A DNA stretch of 7,866 nucleotides, from the NCBI GenBank assembly GCA_964632015.1, contig CAZWAT010000135.1, positions 1 to 7,866 of the forward strand. The letters run 5' to 3'. A program made the translations under genes and the position numbers. Every line of letters starts with the position of its first letter. Position 1 is the stretch's first letter. Below the pieces are notes generated by a model. The model was not told where the DNA came from. It was given only the letters and a program-made list of their open reading frames with translations, and made no database searches. This document shows positions 1 to 7,007 of this stretch, one piece after another. Source of the stretch: JAAYCO01 sp964632015. GTDB lineage: Bacteria; Planctomycetota; Phycisphaerae; SM23-33.

Positions 1-1848
1 GCCCGTTTTACGCGCACTTTTCGCCTGCGGCTGAATTGCGCCGGAAATCTCCCCCATGGTCTCGGTGTCACGGGTGATGGTCTTCGGCCTGTCCTGCACG
101 GCGTACCCGCCCTCGACTTGAACCACCACGCTTCCGGTCTTCGCCGCCACCCTCTGTGCTGCGGGAAAACTCTTGTAGGGCTTGCCGCTCTTGGCAAACA
201 GGGGCTTGTATTCTACCTGCACCTCACCTTCCATCTGGCCTGTGGGGATCGGCTCTTCCTTCCGCTTCCTGGTCATGAACAGGGACCGCTTCGGGTAGCG
301 TGTGGACTCCCTCGGCTTTGATTCCACCTCAGGGAGAATGATGCCCTGCCCTCTCTGCTCCATGCTCCGCTCGGATTCGCGCAATGCCACTATGTCGTCG
401 GCGGTTCTGAGGAACCCCGGCTTTCTCCTGGCTTCCCTGGCCCTGTCAAAGAGCCTTGGCCGCTCGGGTTTCGGCTGTTCTCCAATGATCGGCGTTGGTC
501 CCTGGTAAGTCTTCTTCGATGCAACTGCATCCATGCCAGCCGCTATGTTCTGGTGGACCCTCGGCGCGTTCTCGGTGATGATCTCATCAAGGACAGCGGA
601 TAAGGGATTGGCTTCCCCGAGTTTCAACCGAAGGTCTTTGATGTCGTCCAGGGACGCCTCACCGGACTCAAAAGCCTTCTTGATCTGGTCGGATAGCTCG
701 GTGATGGCTTTGGCCTGGTCTGCATTGTTTTCTACCTCGAGGGCATCCAGCTCCTTCTGCCTCTGTTCGTTGATCTTCTTCTGCTTCGCGGACACATATG
801 CATCATGGGAGCCTTGCGCCACGGATGCAGTACCGGAAAACAGGCCGCCCATAGCCATACCGATGGACCCGGCATAAGCGGCTTCCTTGGTCATTTCGGG
901 CAGTTTTTTTCTGATCTCCTGCGTTAGTTCCTTGCCGGAAAGGTCGGGATTCATAGCCCAGATGGTAGCTACTTCGTCGGGGTATTGCTGTACGAACTCG
1001 GTAGCACCTTCTCCCATCGAGGCACCAATGGTATCCGTCAGGTACTTTACCCACGGTCTGCCGCCGCCAAGCGCCTTCTTGATGATGAATAGGCCGCTCA
1101 TGGCCTCAAGGGGTATCTGCGCCGCCGCGCTCATGGCCGCTGCTTTCTCTGCTCTCTCTGGTCCGATCTTGGGTGCAAGCTCCTCGTACTTGGCGCCCTT
1201 CATGTAGTCGTACATCATGGGGATGCCAACAACAGGATGCAGGGCAAGGCCTGCCATGCTCGGCGCAGTGCCGCCTATCGCCCTTGCAAGGTCTTCAAGC
1301 CATCCCGAGGACTTGCCCTCGTACTCTTCGGACCTCTGGAGGGCCGGCATCTCTGCAATGCCGCGCCAGAACTTTACGGCTACTTCCGCGCTTTTCTTTC
1401 TCTCCTCGGAATCGGCAGAGAGCAAACCCGTCTGCTCCTTGAAGGATGCTTCCACGGTTTCGGGCTTCTTGCTCCTGCCCTTCTGAATTTCAAGGATGGA
1501 CTGCTTCCATGCTTCTTTCTGCGGAGTGCCGGATGCAACAAGGCCGCTCACCATCTCGCCCTGCTTCTGTCTCTCCATCGGCGTGAACAGTCTTTCCCAG
1601 TTCATCAGGACTTTCTCGTCCGGTGATGTTTCAGGGGCGTTCTCGATGCTTGCGGCCCTGCTTGATGCCATCGCAGCGGGGGAATGTTTTAGTTCTTCCC
1701 ACAGACCGCCGAGGACTCTGCCAGGTGTAGCCTTGGGCTTCTCGCCTAAGAACGTGGAGATTTCCTTCTCATCAAACCCGGCATTACCAAGATAGGACTT
1801 GATTTCATCGTCGTTGAAGCCTGCGGACCTCAGCTCGTTTGCATTCAC
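1..1848 (-). CDS. Giant ejection-type virion protein, N-terminal 616 residues (3' end outside window)
   Basis: The frame is open without a stop from GTG 1848 to position 1. Two adjacent 14-residue repeats open the protein: AGFNDDEIKSYLGN (9-22) and AGFDEKEISTFLGE (23-36). Residues 75-180 are helical and charged. Hydrophobic stretches lie at about 190-215 (APSMAGLALHPVVGIPMMY), 235-261 (AAAQIPLEAMSGLFIIKKAL) and 322-345 (YAGSIGMAMGGLFSGTASVA). Between them is GASMGEGATEFVQQYPDEVA; a similar E-G-x-T-E-x-x-Q pattern occurs, from memory, in other large phage ejection or polyvalent proteins. Residues 355-425 are a coiled-coil candidate, and 450-540 are Arg/Lys/Pro-rich and probably flexible. Residues 546-583 (GKPYKSFPAAQRVA, then GGYAV) form a small module also familiar from such proteins. 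No lysozyme or peptidase signature appears in the visible part. I infer a large head-stored protein ejected with the genome and inserting into the host envelope. Confidence 0.75.
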   Translation of the reverse strand, partial: MNANELRSAGFNDDEIKSYLGNAGFDEKEISTFLGEKPKATPGRVLGGLWEELKHSPAAMASSRAASIENAPETSPDEKVLMNWERLFTPMERQKQGEMVSGLVASGTPQKEAWKQSILEIQKGRSKKPETVEASFKEQTGLLSADSEERKKSAEVAVKFWRGIAEMPALQRSEEYEGKSSGWLEDLARAIGGTAPSMAGLALHPVVGIPMMYDYMKGAKYEELAPKIGPERAEKAAAMSAAAQIPLEAMSGLFIIKKALGGGRPWVKYLTDTIGASMGEGATEFVQQYPDEVATIWAMNPDLSGKELTQEIRKKLPEMTKEAAYAGSIGMAMGGLFSGTASVAQGSHDAYVSAKQKKINEQRQKELDALEVENNADQAKAITELSDQIKKAFESGEASLDDIKDLRLKLGEANPLSAVLDEIITENAPRVHQNIAAGMDAVASKKTYQGPTPIIGEQPKPERPRLFDRAREARRKPGFLRTADDIVALRESERSMEQRGQGIILPEVESKPRESTRYPKRSLFMTRKRKEEPIPTGQMEGEVQVEYKPLFAKSGKPYKSFPAAQRVAAKTGSVVVQVEGGYAVQDRPKTITRDTETMGEISGAIQPQAKSARKTG

Positions 1849-1851
1849 GGT

Positions 1852-3096
1852 CTACTTCCTTGTGCGTTTCAGATAGTCTTCAATGCTCTCCCCGGGGTTT
1901 CGTTTCGCCACGGACGCGGTCTTTTCCGGTTGCGGGTTCGGCTTTGCCTCTCCACCTGCAGCACTCGCAAGCCCCGCAGCCGGAGTGTTGGGACTCGCGC
2001 CAGCAGGAGCCTCTTCGTCCTGCACCGGCCGGCCTGTCTGCTGGTCTATGAGGGCATACTTTGGCGGTTCAGCGCCCATGCCGAACCAGCCTCCCTTGCT
2101 GCCTTCTCCGATCTTCACATAATCGAGGCCGATCTTGTTCGCCGCCTTCTTGATAAGCTGTATCTGCGACTCGGAGGGATTCTCGCCCGCATCGAACACC
2201 ATGCGCTCCACGTTCTTTATGTCGGTGATGGTCGCGCCATCGCCCCCTGCCTCAGCCTTTGCCTTCTCCGCGCCGTACATCGACTTGAGAAGGTCGTACT
2301 GCGCCTTCCGCGCGTCCATTGCCTTCTTCTGAAGTTCAAGGGATGCCTTCATATCATCCGTGGTGATGAAGCCCTTCTTGTGCAGATCCTTGATCTCCGC
2401 CTCGTTAAGCTCCATCTCGGTTGCCACGTTGATGTAGACCGGCCTGGGCTTGTGTGTGGACGGGTCTATCTGGTGCGTAAACTTCACCCCGATAGGATTG
2501 CCGCTCTTCGGATCTCTCAAATCCTGCGCCTTCATCAGCAACTCGATATTCGTCTCTTTCGCGTAGCGGTCCCATGCGAGGCGCTGATTTATGAACCCCC
2601 TCGGATCAAGAATCGACTGAGCCATCTGGGTGATCTGCTCCGATGACGGAGCCTGCTGTACCGACTTCCTTCCATCGGGGTAGGTGACTTCTATCTTGCC
2701 CTCATCGGCGGGAGCAATGGTGATGCCGCTGCCTGAATACTCACTGAACGCCTTGTAGAGCTTTGTCCTGCCCTCGGGGGAATTATCTGCGAGTATCGGG
2801 ACGATTCTCTTCTCAAGTTCCCTTCTCTCAAGCTCGTATCTCGCCACCCTCTCCTTCATCTGCGCTTCCGACAGGCTCAGCTTGTCCATGTAGGCAGCGA
2901 TGCCACGGATGCGCCCCTGATAGAGTTCTTCCGGCGTGTAGTTCTCGCCTTCCCCGGGTCTCCACTCGGGATTCTCCGCAACTTTCTGGGCGATCTCCGA
3001 TATGTTTCTTCTCTGCATATCCTGCGTTACCGAACGCAATCCCTGCGCTATCGCCATTCCGTCATTGAATGTAGGTCTGCCCCACTGATCAGGCAT
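1852..3096 (-). CDS. Presumed ejection / internal core protein, 414 residues
   Basis: ATG at 3096 is preceded by AAAGGAGAT, which overlaps the TAA of the previous gene. The start MPDQWGRPTFNDGMAIAQGL is followed by a mostly helical, highly charged protein. Residues 74-100 (EAQMKERVARYELERRELEK) and 225-283 are coiled-coil candidates. Residues 125-145 look like a short beta hairpin (ITIAPADEGKIEVTYPDGRK). Residues 361-398 are a Pro/Ala-rich linker with disorder-like composition, ending in a charged tail GESIEDYLKRTRK. No enzyme motif, signal peptide or membrane helix is visible. It ends 3 bp before the giant gene, so the two are surely co-translated. Size, position and composition suggest a middle-sized ejection protein comparable in role to T7 gp15; this is inference from context, not homology. 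Confidence 0.65.
   Translation of the reverse strand: MPDQWGRPTFNDGMAIAQGLRSVTQDMQRRNISEIAQKVAENPEWRPGEGENYTPEELYQGRIRGIAAYMDKLSLSEAQMKERVARYELERRELEKRIVPILADNSPEGRTKLYKAFSEYSGSGITIAPADEGKIEVTYPDGRKSVQQAPSSEQITQMAQSILDPRGFINQRLAWDRYAKETNIELLMKAQDLRDPKSGNPIGVKFTHQIDPSTHKPRPVYINVATEMELNEAEIKDLHKKGFITTDDMKASLELQKKAMDARKAQYDLLKSMYGAEKAKAEAGGDGATITDIKNVERMVFDAGENPSESQIQLIKKAANKIGLDYVKIGEGSKGGWFGMGAEPPKYALIDQQTGRPVQDEEAPAGASPNTPAAGLASAAGGEAKPNPQPEKTASVAKRNPGESIEDYLKRTRK
1855..1861 (-). promoter_or_regulatory. Shine-Dalgarno fixing the GTG start of the giant gene
   Basis: AAGGAAG lies 6 nt before GTG at 1848 and runs into the TAG of the preceding gene. No in-frame ATG lies nearby; the ATG at 1844 is in another frame. 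The first in-frame Met is codon 60, without comparable support, so GTG is chosen. Confidence 0.75.
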
Positions 3097-3108
3097 GATT
3101 GATCTCCT

Positions 3109-3399
3109 TTACGAGAGGAAGTATGCAAGTGCGCCGACACCTGCGCCTATTGCAAGACCCCATGGCACCGCAGCCGCCGATGTGGAGAAAAACCCGGCTT
3201 CCGTCATCGCCGCTCCGGCTTCCGCGCCGGCCACACCCATTCCCGCCGCGCTCATGAGTCCGCCGCCGACGGTCTTCTTGGGTGCTTCCGGCCCCTTCTT
3301 GTCCATTGCCGCAAAGGTATCCGCAGCCTGACCAAGACCCTGCATCGCCTTCTTCGACGGGTCTTCTATCGAGAATAATCCCATGCTTGGCATTGCCAT
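3109..3399 (-). CDS. Small Gly/Ala-rich membrane protein of the virion module
   Basis: The 96-residue product starts at ATG 3399, 6 nt after AAGGAGAG, which itself overlaps the preceding TAA. A second ATG two codons later is a possible alternative start. Residues 1-44 are polar and Lys-containing. Residues 45-68 are small-residue rich (GGGLMSAAGMGVAGAEAG). Residues 75-95 form a likely transmembrane helix with GxxxG-type spacing (WGLAIGAGVGALAYFL) and end almost directly at the C-terminus. The gene lies between two presumed ejection proteins, so I infer a membrane-inserting part of the ejection channel. A holin is less likely: there is no lysis gene beside it and only one confident membrane segment. 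I recognise no named family. Confidence 0.7.
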   Translation of the reverse strand: MAMPSMGLFSIEDPSKKAMQGLGQAADTFAAMDKKGPEAPKKTVGGGLMSAAGMGVAGAEAGAAMTEAGFFSTSAAAVPWGLAIGAGVGALAYFLS

Positions 3400-3411
3400 A
3401 TCGTTCTCTCC

Positions 3412-4242
3412 TTATGCCGATCCAAGGCCGACAGCGCCGGACAGCCTTGCAAAGTTCTCTTCTTCCGCCTGCCTTCTGGCGAGGGATGTTGCTCCCACCT
3501 TTGCCGCAGCCTTCTCCTTGGCAAGACTCATGAGCCCCGCACTGTACGACTTCGACGCCGGATTGATGCCCATGCTGGATGCCCACCTTCTGGCGTTCGA
3601 TTCCGCGCCGGCATAGGCTGATTCCACGTCGGCACGGGCAAGGTTCACCCGCTCATCCACGTCAACGCCCTTGAGTACTTCATCATAGAACTTCGATGTG
3701 ACGGGCTTTCTGAGAGCTATGTTCTCCTGCTGCTCGTCGATCAATGCGGATTCAAGACCGGCTCTCTGTGGGACAAGCCCGGTTTCGGCATCGAGAAACG
3801 TGGACATGTATTCGGTCTGTTTCGGGATGAGCTCCATGTTGGACTTCATTTGAGCCTGCTCCATATCCATGTAGCTCACGCCGTCGGGATCTTTTACCCA
3901 GACCTGTTCCGTTTCTGGCAACCGCGACTCGAATGCGGACTTGATTCCCGAGGGCACACTGCCCGATGTCCCGCTCTTCGCCCGGTATTCCCTTGCGGCA
4001 GCCGATTCGGAATCTGGTCCCAGGCCGGGAATGCTGAGGTTGCCACCAGTAAACAAGCCATCATTTGATATGGGCTTGGCCTGCCCCGTACCCTCTATGG
4101 TTTTTGTTTCCCAATGGCCCGGTCCGCTTTTCCAATACTGGAAATACTCGTACGCCATCGCCTGCTGCTGCTCGGCAATGGTCGCAATCCTCGCGTTGTA
4201 TTCGCGGTCAACGTCGCCGCCGCCGCCCCCGCCACCTGGCAT
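3412..4242 (-). CDS. Presumed internal virion / ejection protein, 276 residues
   Basis: ATG at 4242 follows the previous TGA by one base and has AAGGAGGG 5 nt upstream. The protein opens with seven consecutive glycines (residues 3-9), then a helical stretch rich in Glu, Gln and Tyr (11-37). A flexible middle follows (50-110), then a long mostly helical region (120-276). The C-terminal part contains RRWASSMGINPASKSYSAG and LARRQAEEENFARLSGAVGLG. This 'GINPxS ... AR ... ENFARL' arrangement recurs, from memory, in small internal proteins of podovirus-like modules. No signal peptide or membrane segment is seen. By position it is comparable to the small ejection protein of T7-like phages, but I claim no sequence relation to T7 gp14. 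A tail-assembly or chaperone role is the alternative. Confidence 0.65.
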   Translation of the reverse strand: MPGGGGGGGDVDREYNARIATIAEQQQAMAYEYFQYWKSGPGHWETKTIEGTGQAKPISNDGLFTGGNLSIPGLGPDSESAAAREYRAKSGTSGSVPSGIKSAFESRLPETEQVWVKDPDGVSYMDMEQAQMKSNMELIPKQTEYMSTFLDAETGLVPQRAGLESALIDEQQENIALRKPVTSKFYDEVLKGVDVDERVNLARADVESAYAGAESNARRWASSMGINPASKSYSAGLMSLAKEKAAAKVGATSLARRQAEEENFARLSGAVGLGSA

Positions 4243-4243
4243 A

Positions 4244-4765
4244 TCAACCCTCCTTTTCGACGCAGAGCATCACGCCGTCCACGTCATCCTTGATTTTGTC
4301 GTTGTAGAAATACCTGGGAATCACCGTCAGCTTCCTCATGCCGAGAACCCTTTCCGAGAACCGCACGGCCCGTTCATTGTCCACCGGCACTATCCCGATG
4401 AGCACCGAATACCGCTTCAGGAGTAATCGTATCATGGCCTGTGAAATCGCAGTGATCTCCTCGGTTCCCCAATACTCGCTGTATACGCAGAAATGGCCCT
4501 GCGCGTGCCTGTACCGGATGTTGTCCATGAGCGCGAAACATGCGGGATCATCGCCGTACATGCCGACATAGAGCATACAATCTTCCCCGCGCCTTACCCT
4601 CTGAAGGAAGTCGTACTTGGTGAACTTTGAATCGCCGTAGAAGATCATGGGAAGCGTTCCGTCTTTCTCTGCCCTGTCTATAAGAGCAAGGATCTGTGAA
4701 TCGCGGAACGTCAGTATGCCGTCCACTTCGACGTAGGGAATAATACTGATCTTGTTCTTATCCAT
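4244..4765 (-). CDS. GNAT-fold protein with degraded acetyl-CoA loop
   Basis: The 173-residue product starts at the ATG inside ATGGATAA, overlapping the previous gene by 8 nt, with GGAG 7 nt upstream. GNAT features are a middle strand (HFCVYSEY, 91-98), a following helix (TAISQAMIRLLLKRY, 105-119), a strand (LIGIVPVDN, 122-130) and the usual motif B helix with Asn and a terminal 'G-aromatic/hydrophobic' turn (NERAVRFSERVLGM). The acetyl-CoA pyrophosphate loop that normally reads R/QxxGxG/A is replaced here by YWGTEEI, so catalysis is doubtful. GNAT-like proteins of this kind are commonly encoded among podovirus structural genes with unknown function; a virion-assembly or accessory role is possible, as is acetylation of a host or phage protein. 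The fold call is from motif order only. Confidence 0.65.
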   Translation of the reverse strand: MDKNKISIIPYVEVDGILTFRDSQILALIDRAEKDGTLPMIFYGDSKFTKYDFLQRVRRGEDCMLYVGMYGDDPACFALMDNIRYRHAQGHFCVYSEYWGTEEITAISQAMIRLLLKRYSVLIGIVPVDNERAVRFSERVLGMRKLTVIPRYFYNDKIKDDVDGVMLCVEKEG

Positions 4766-6953
4766 TCATCAACTCCAATGCGGATGTTGCGGCCTCGACC
4801 TTCCTGACCGGGATATATCCCTCTATCTGGATCTCGCAGTCGCGGTATTTGTACCCGGCGGGAAGCCGGAAAATGCTGTCGTCCGATACGGTTCTGGAGA
4901 ATTTCAGCACTCCGTCCGCGTAAAGCCTGAAGGTGATGGAATCGCTGATGGAGATGTCCTCCGCAGTCAGTATCTCGTCGCCAAGGACGGAATACTCGCA
5001 GAGGGATGATTCATTGATGGAACCGCCAAGGGGAACGGCTGTGTCGGTGCGCTCTGCCTCCACGGAGAACAGTTCCGCTATGACGGTCTGAGCCGTACTG
5101 GAGCCGTCCGCTATGCTCACTCCGTACACGCCACGGATCTGTAGATACCCATCATCGTCTACGCTTGCCTCTCCGTTGCCCGTTGCCGTGTTGATCGCTT
5201 CGGCCACGCCGGCTATGTCCGCACACGCCGAAATGTCTATGTTGTCGTACTCGGAGCCGTCTATGGTGACGAGGATGGTATCCCCGGCCTGTCCCGTGAA
5301 AGCGTCCTGATCGCCATTGATCTGTGCGATGGATGACGCAAAAAGGGCCTCATTCTGATTGAGGATGTAGTCGTTCTCATCCGAGAGTTCCACAATGGCG
5401 TTATAAAATTCCTTATCGATGGTAATGCGGGCGGCAGACAGGTTCAGATTACTCGAAAACAGATACTTCCTGGACCGCCATCGGTAGTACAGGAAATTGT
5501 ATGGGTCAGCATCCCACTGCTTGATGCATTGAGGCTTGGGGGATGCGGTCGAGTCATCATCTACCACCAGGAAGTAATCGCCCGTTTCCGTCTCGACGTA
5601 GCCGGCCTGTGCGTGGAAGGGAAGCTCCGTCCACAGGTTGTTCTTGAAGTCGATGATGATGCCGCCCTTCTCGGTGCCGTAGAGGTAGAAGGCGAAATAC
5701 TTTCCATCGTAGAAGTCGGCATGCATGGTGGACGGGTAGTATTCTTCCCAATCGCCCGGAGTCACAAAATCTGTGGTAATTATACTACATCCCTCCAGCG
5801 TTGCATGGGCAAGCCCTTCTCTTGTGGCGAACATCACCCCGCCCATGCCGGTCACGATGGACCGCTTATTGAGGCAGGGGAAGAAGTCGCCGTACTTCAC
5901 CAGGGACATCTGTTCGGGCGCGATGCCTGTGATAAGATAGGGGAATCCGTCTGTCACCAAGACCGCGTTGTTCCCGAATATTCCGATACCGATTATTTCC
6001 TCTTCAATTGATTGAGCATATGCCTCGGGCCATGCATGGGGAAGCCAAGGCTCCGAGAAATAAACTTCGTTACCAACGAAGCCTATCGCTATTCCGTTCG
6101 GGAGCATGACCACACCGGTAAGGCCGGAAGGCGGAGGGCTGTAATCCACGGAGGCGCACACGTCGCCAAGGTCTGCGTCATCAATATCGTCGCCAGCCGT
6201 GAAGTGGCTTGCGTTCCATGCCCCTGCCGGATGGATGGTGGTGCACTTGTAGAGGGCGAAGGTATCCGTTTCGGGTGTTGCCGAATACAGGACATAATCG
6301 CCCACGGCGTAGGCTTCGGTGGCAACGAAGTAGGACGCATAGAGCACGAACTGATACTGCCCCTGCCCCGCTGTCGTGCTGTTCGTGCGGTACAGGTTGA
6401 TACCGACAATACGCCTGCTTGCCGGTACTTTCTGAATCGTAGAGATTTCCGGGTCTGCCGCAACCGCAGCACTTCCGCCCACAGGAGAACCCGGCCCCTC
6501 TTCGCCGTAAGCGTTCACGAAGGTATAGAAGTAATACCTCTCAAGGGAGCCGCTCCCCTCCACGGTAGGCGTCACCGTTGGCGCGGGTACGCCCCAGAGG
6601 TAGTAATCCGTTGTCTGGTCGAATGGTGTGCTGATGATGTCGTTGGCAAAGACCTTCAAGGTGCTTCCGTCGGAGACATAGACCCGCTCGTAATAGTCCT
6701 GCGCTATCGGGCTCCTGAACCAATCCATATCATTAGCGCTCGTTACCCAATACTCATAAGATCCGGTAAAGTACTTGAATGCGGACTTGTACGACGTGCC
6801 GGTAAGGGACGTGACAAGTAGGGGAGCCCTCCATCCCCGAAGGTCAGCCTTATCTACCCTGGCGTTGGATGCAAGCTGCGCCTCGTAAGCCCCGAGCTTA
6901 TGCGCCGTCAGTCTTGGTCTTTGTCCCTGGAATGCGTCTATGGAGATTTTCAT
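4758..6953 (-). CDS. Podovirus-type tail/neck virion protein, beta-rich, with two inserted domains
   Basis: This 731-residue protein starts at an ATG 6 nt after GAGGA. The N-terminus (FQGQRPRLTAHKL, then ANARVDKADLRGWRAP with one residue changed to SNARV in this copy) and the core motifs SPPPSGLTG, LPNGIAIGFVGNEVYFSEPW and PHAWPEAYA match, from memory, a phage structural family in podovirus-like tail modules, possibly a tube or stopper protein close to the portal. Residues 122-208 look fibronectin-III-like (YYFYTFVNAYGEEGPGSP), and residues 275-500 have repeated short beta strands suggesting a propeller. Residues 209-252 (YAVGDYVLY, then YKC, then W246) resemble a CBM5/12 module. Residues 557-608 resemble a flagellin-hook IN motif. 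The end (FRLYADGVLKFSRTV, FRLPAGY, ATSALELMNG) again fits the family. Its stop overlaps the next start by 8 nt, so translation is probably coupled. Virion location is well supported; exact position in the tail is inferred. Confidence 0.8.
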   Translation of the reverse strand: MKISIDAFQGQRPRLTAHKLGAYEAQLASNARVDKADLRGWRAPLLVTSLTGTSYKSAFKYFTGSYEYWVTSANDMDWFRSPIAQDYYERVYVSDGSTLKVFANDIISTPFDQTTDYYLWGVPAPTVTPTVEGSGSLERYYFYTFVNAYGEEGPGSPVGGSAAVAADPEISTIQKVPASRRIVGINLYRTNSTTAGQGQYQFVLYASYFVATEAYAVGDYVLYSATPETDTFALYKCTTIHPAGAWNASHFTAGDDIDDADLGDVCASVDYSPPPSGLTGVVMLPNGIAIGFVGNEVYFSEPWLPHAWPEAYAQSIEEEIIGIGIFGNNAVLVTDGFPYLITGIAPEQMSLVKYGDFFPCLNKRSIVTGMGGVMFATREGLAHATLEGCSIITTDFVTPGDWEEYYPSTMHADFYDGKYFAFYLYGTEKGGIIIDFKNNLWTELPFHAQAGYVETETGDYFLVVDDDSTASPKPQCIKQWDADPYNFLYYRWRSRKYLFSSNLNLSAARITIDKEFYNAIVELSDENDYILNQNEALFASSIAQINGDQDAFTGQAGDTILVTIDGSEYDNIDISACADIAGVAEAINTATGNGEASVDDDGYLQIRGVYGVSIADGSSTAQTVIAELFSVEAERTDTAVPLGGSINESSLCEYSVLGDEILTAEDISISDSITFRLYADGVLKFSRTVSDDSIFRLPAGYKYRDCEIQIEGYIPVRKVEAATSALELMNG

Positions 6954-7007
6954 CCGATGTCCTCTTGATGAATATCGTTTTTCGAGGACAGGATTTAAGG
7001 GGTGGGC
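6954..7007 (-). other. Short non-coding leader before the 731-residue virion gene
   Basis: These 54 bases separate the candidate small ORF from the ATG at 6953. They contain the SD-enclosing hairpin and nothing else I can assign. I see no convincing -35/-10 pair and no hairpin followed by a T-run in the transcribed direction, so transcription probably reads through from the fiber gene. Confidence 0.5.
6958..6990 (-). promoter_or_regulatory. Hairpin enclosing the Shine-Dalgarno of the 731-residue virion gene
   Basis: In the minus-strand transcript TGTCCTC (6990-6984) can pair over seven bases with GAGGACA (6964-6958), leaving a 19-nt loop. The 3' arm contains the GAGGA ribosome-binding site, which lies 6 nt before the ATG at 6953. 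The stem would therefore hide the SD and could lower or couple translation of this gene. The other downstream genes show SD sites directly at preceding stops instead. The pairing is visible; a regulatory role is inference. Confidence 0.4.

Noticed and set aside
803..1054. Minus-strand 83-codon frame inside the giant gene
   Set aside because: It overlaps the long continuous frame 1-1848 in another phase. The low-complexity Arg/Gly/Tyr-rich product looks like an out-of-frame shadow.
1930..2646. Long plus-strand open frame of 238 codons
   Set aside because: It is fully antisense to the 414-residue gene, lacks a convincing SD, and has the Leu/Arg/His-rich composition of a codon-bias shadow.
4216..4236. 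Glycine-codon run right after the start of the 276-residue gene, considered as a phase-variable tract
   Set aside because: The G-run is broken by other bases and is only five G long at most. Loss or gain of GGC codons would keep the frame, so phase switching is unlikely.
6012..6821. Plus-strand open frame of 269 codons
   Set aside because: It is antisense to the well-supported 731-residue virion gene. Its Arg/Gly/Cys/His-rich product has no recognisable motif and no SD.
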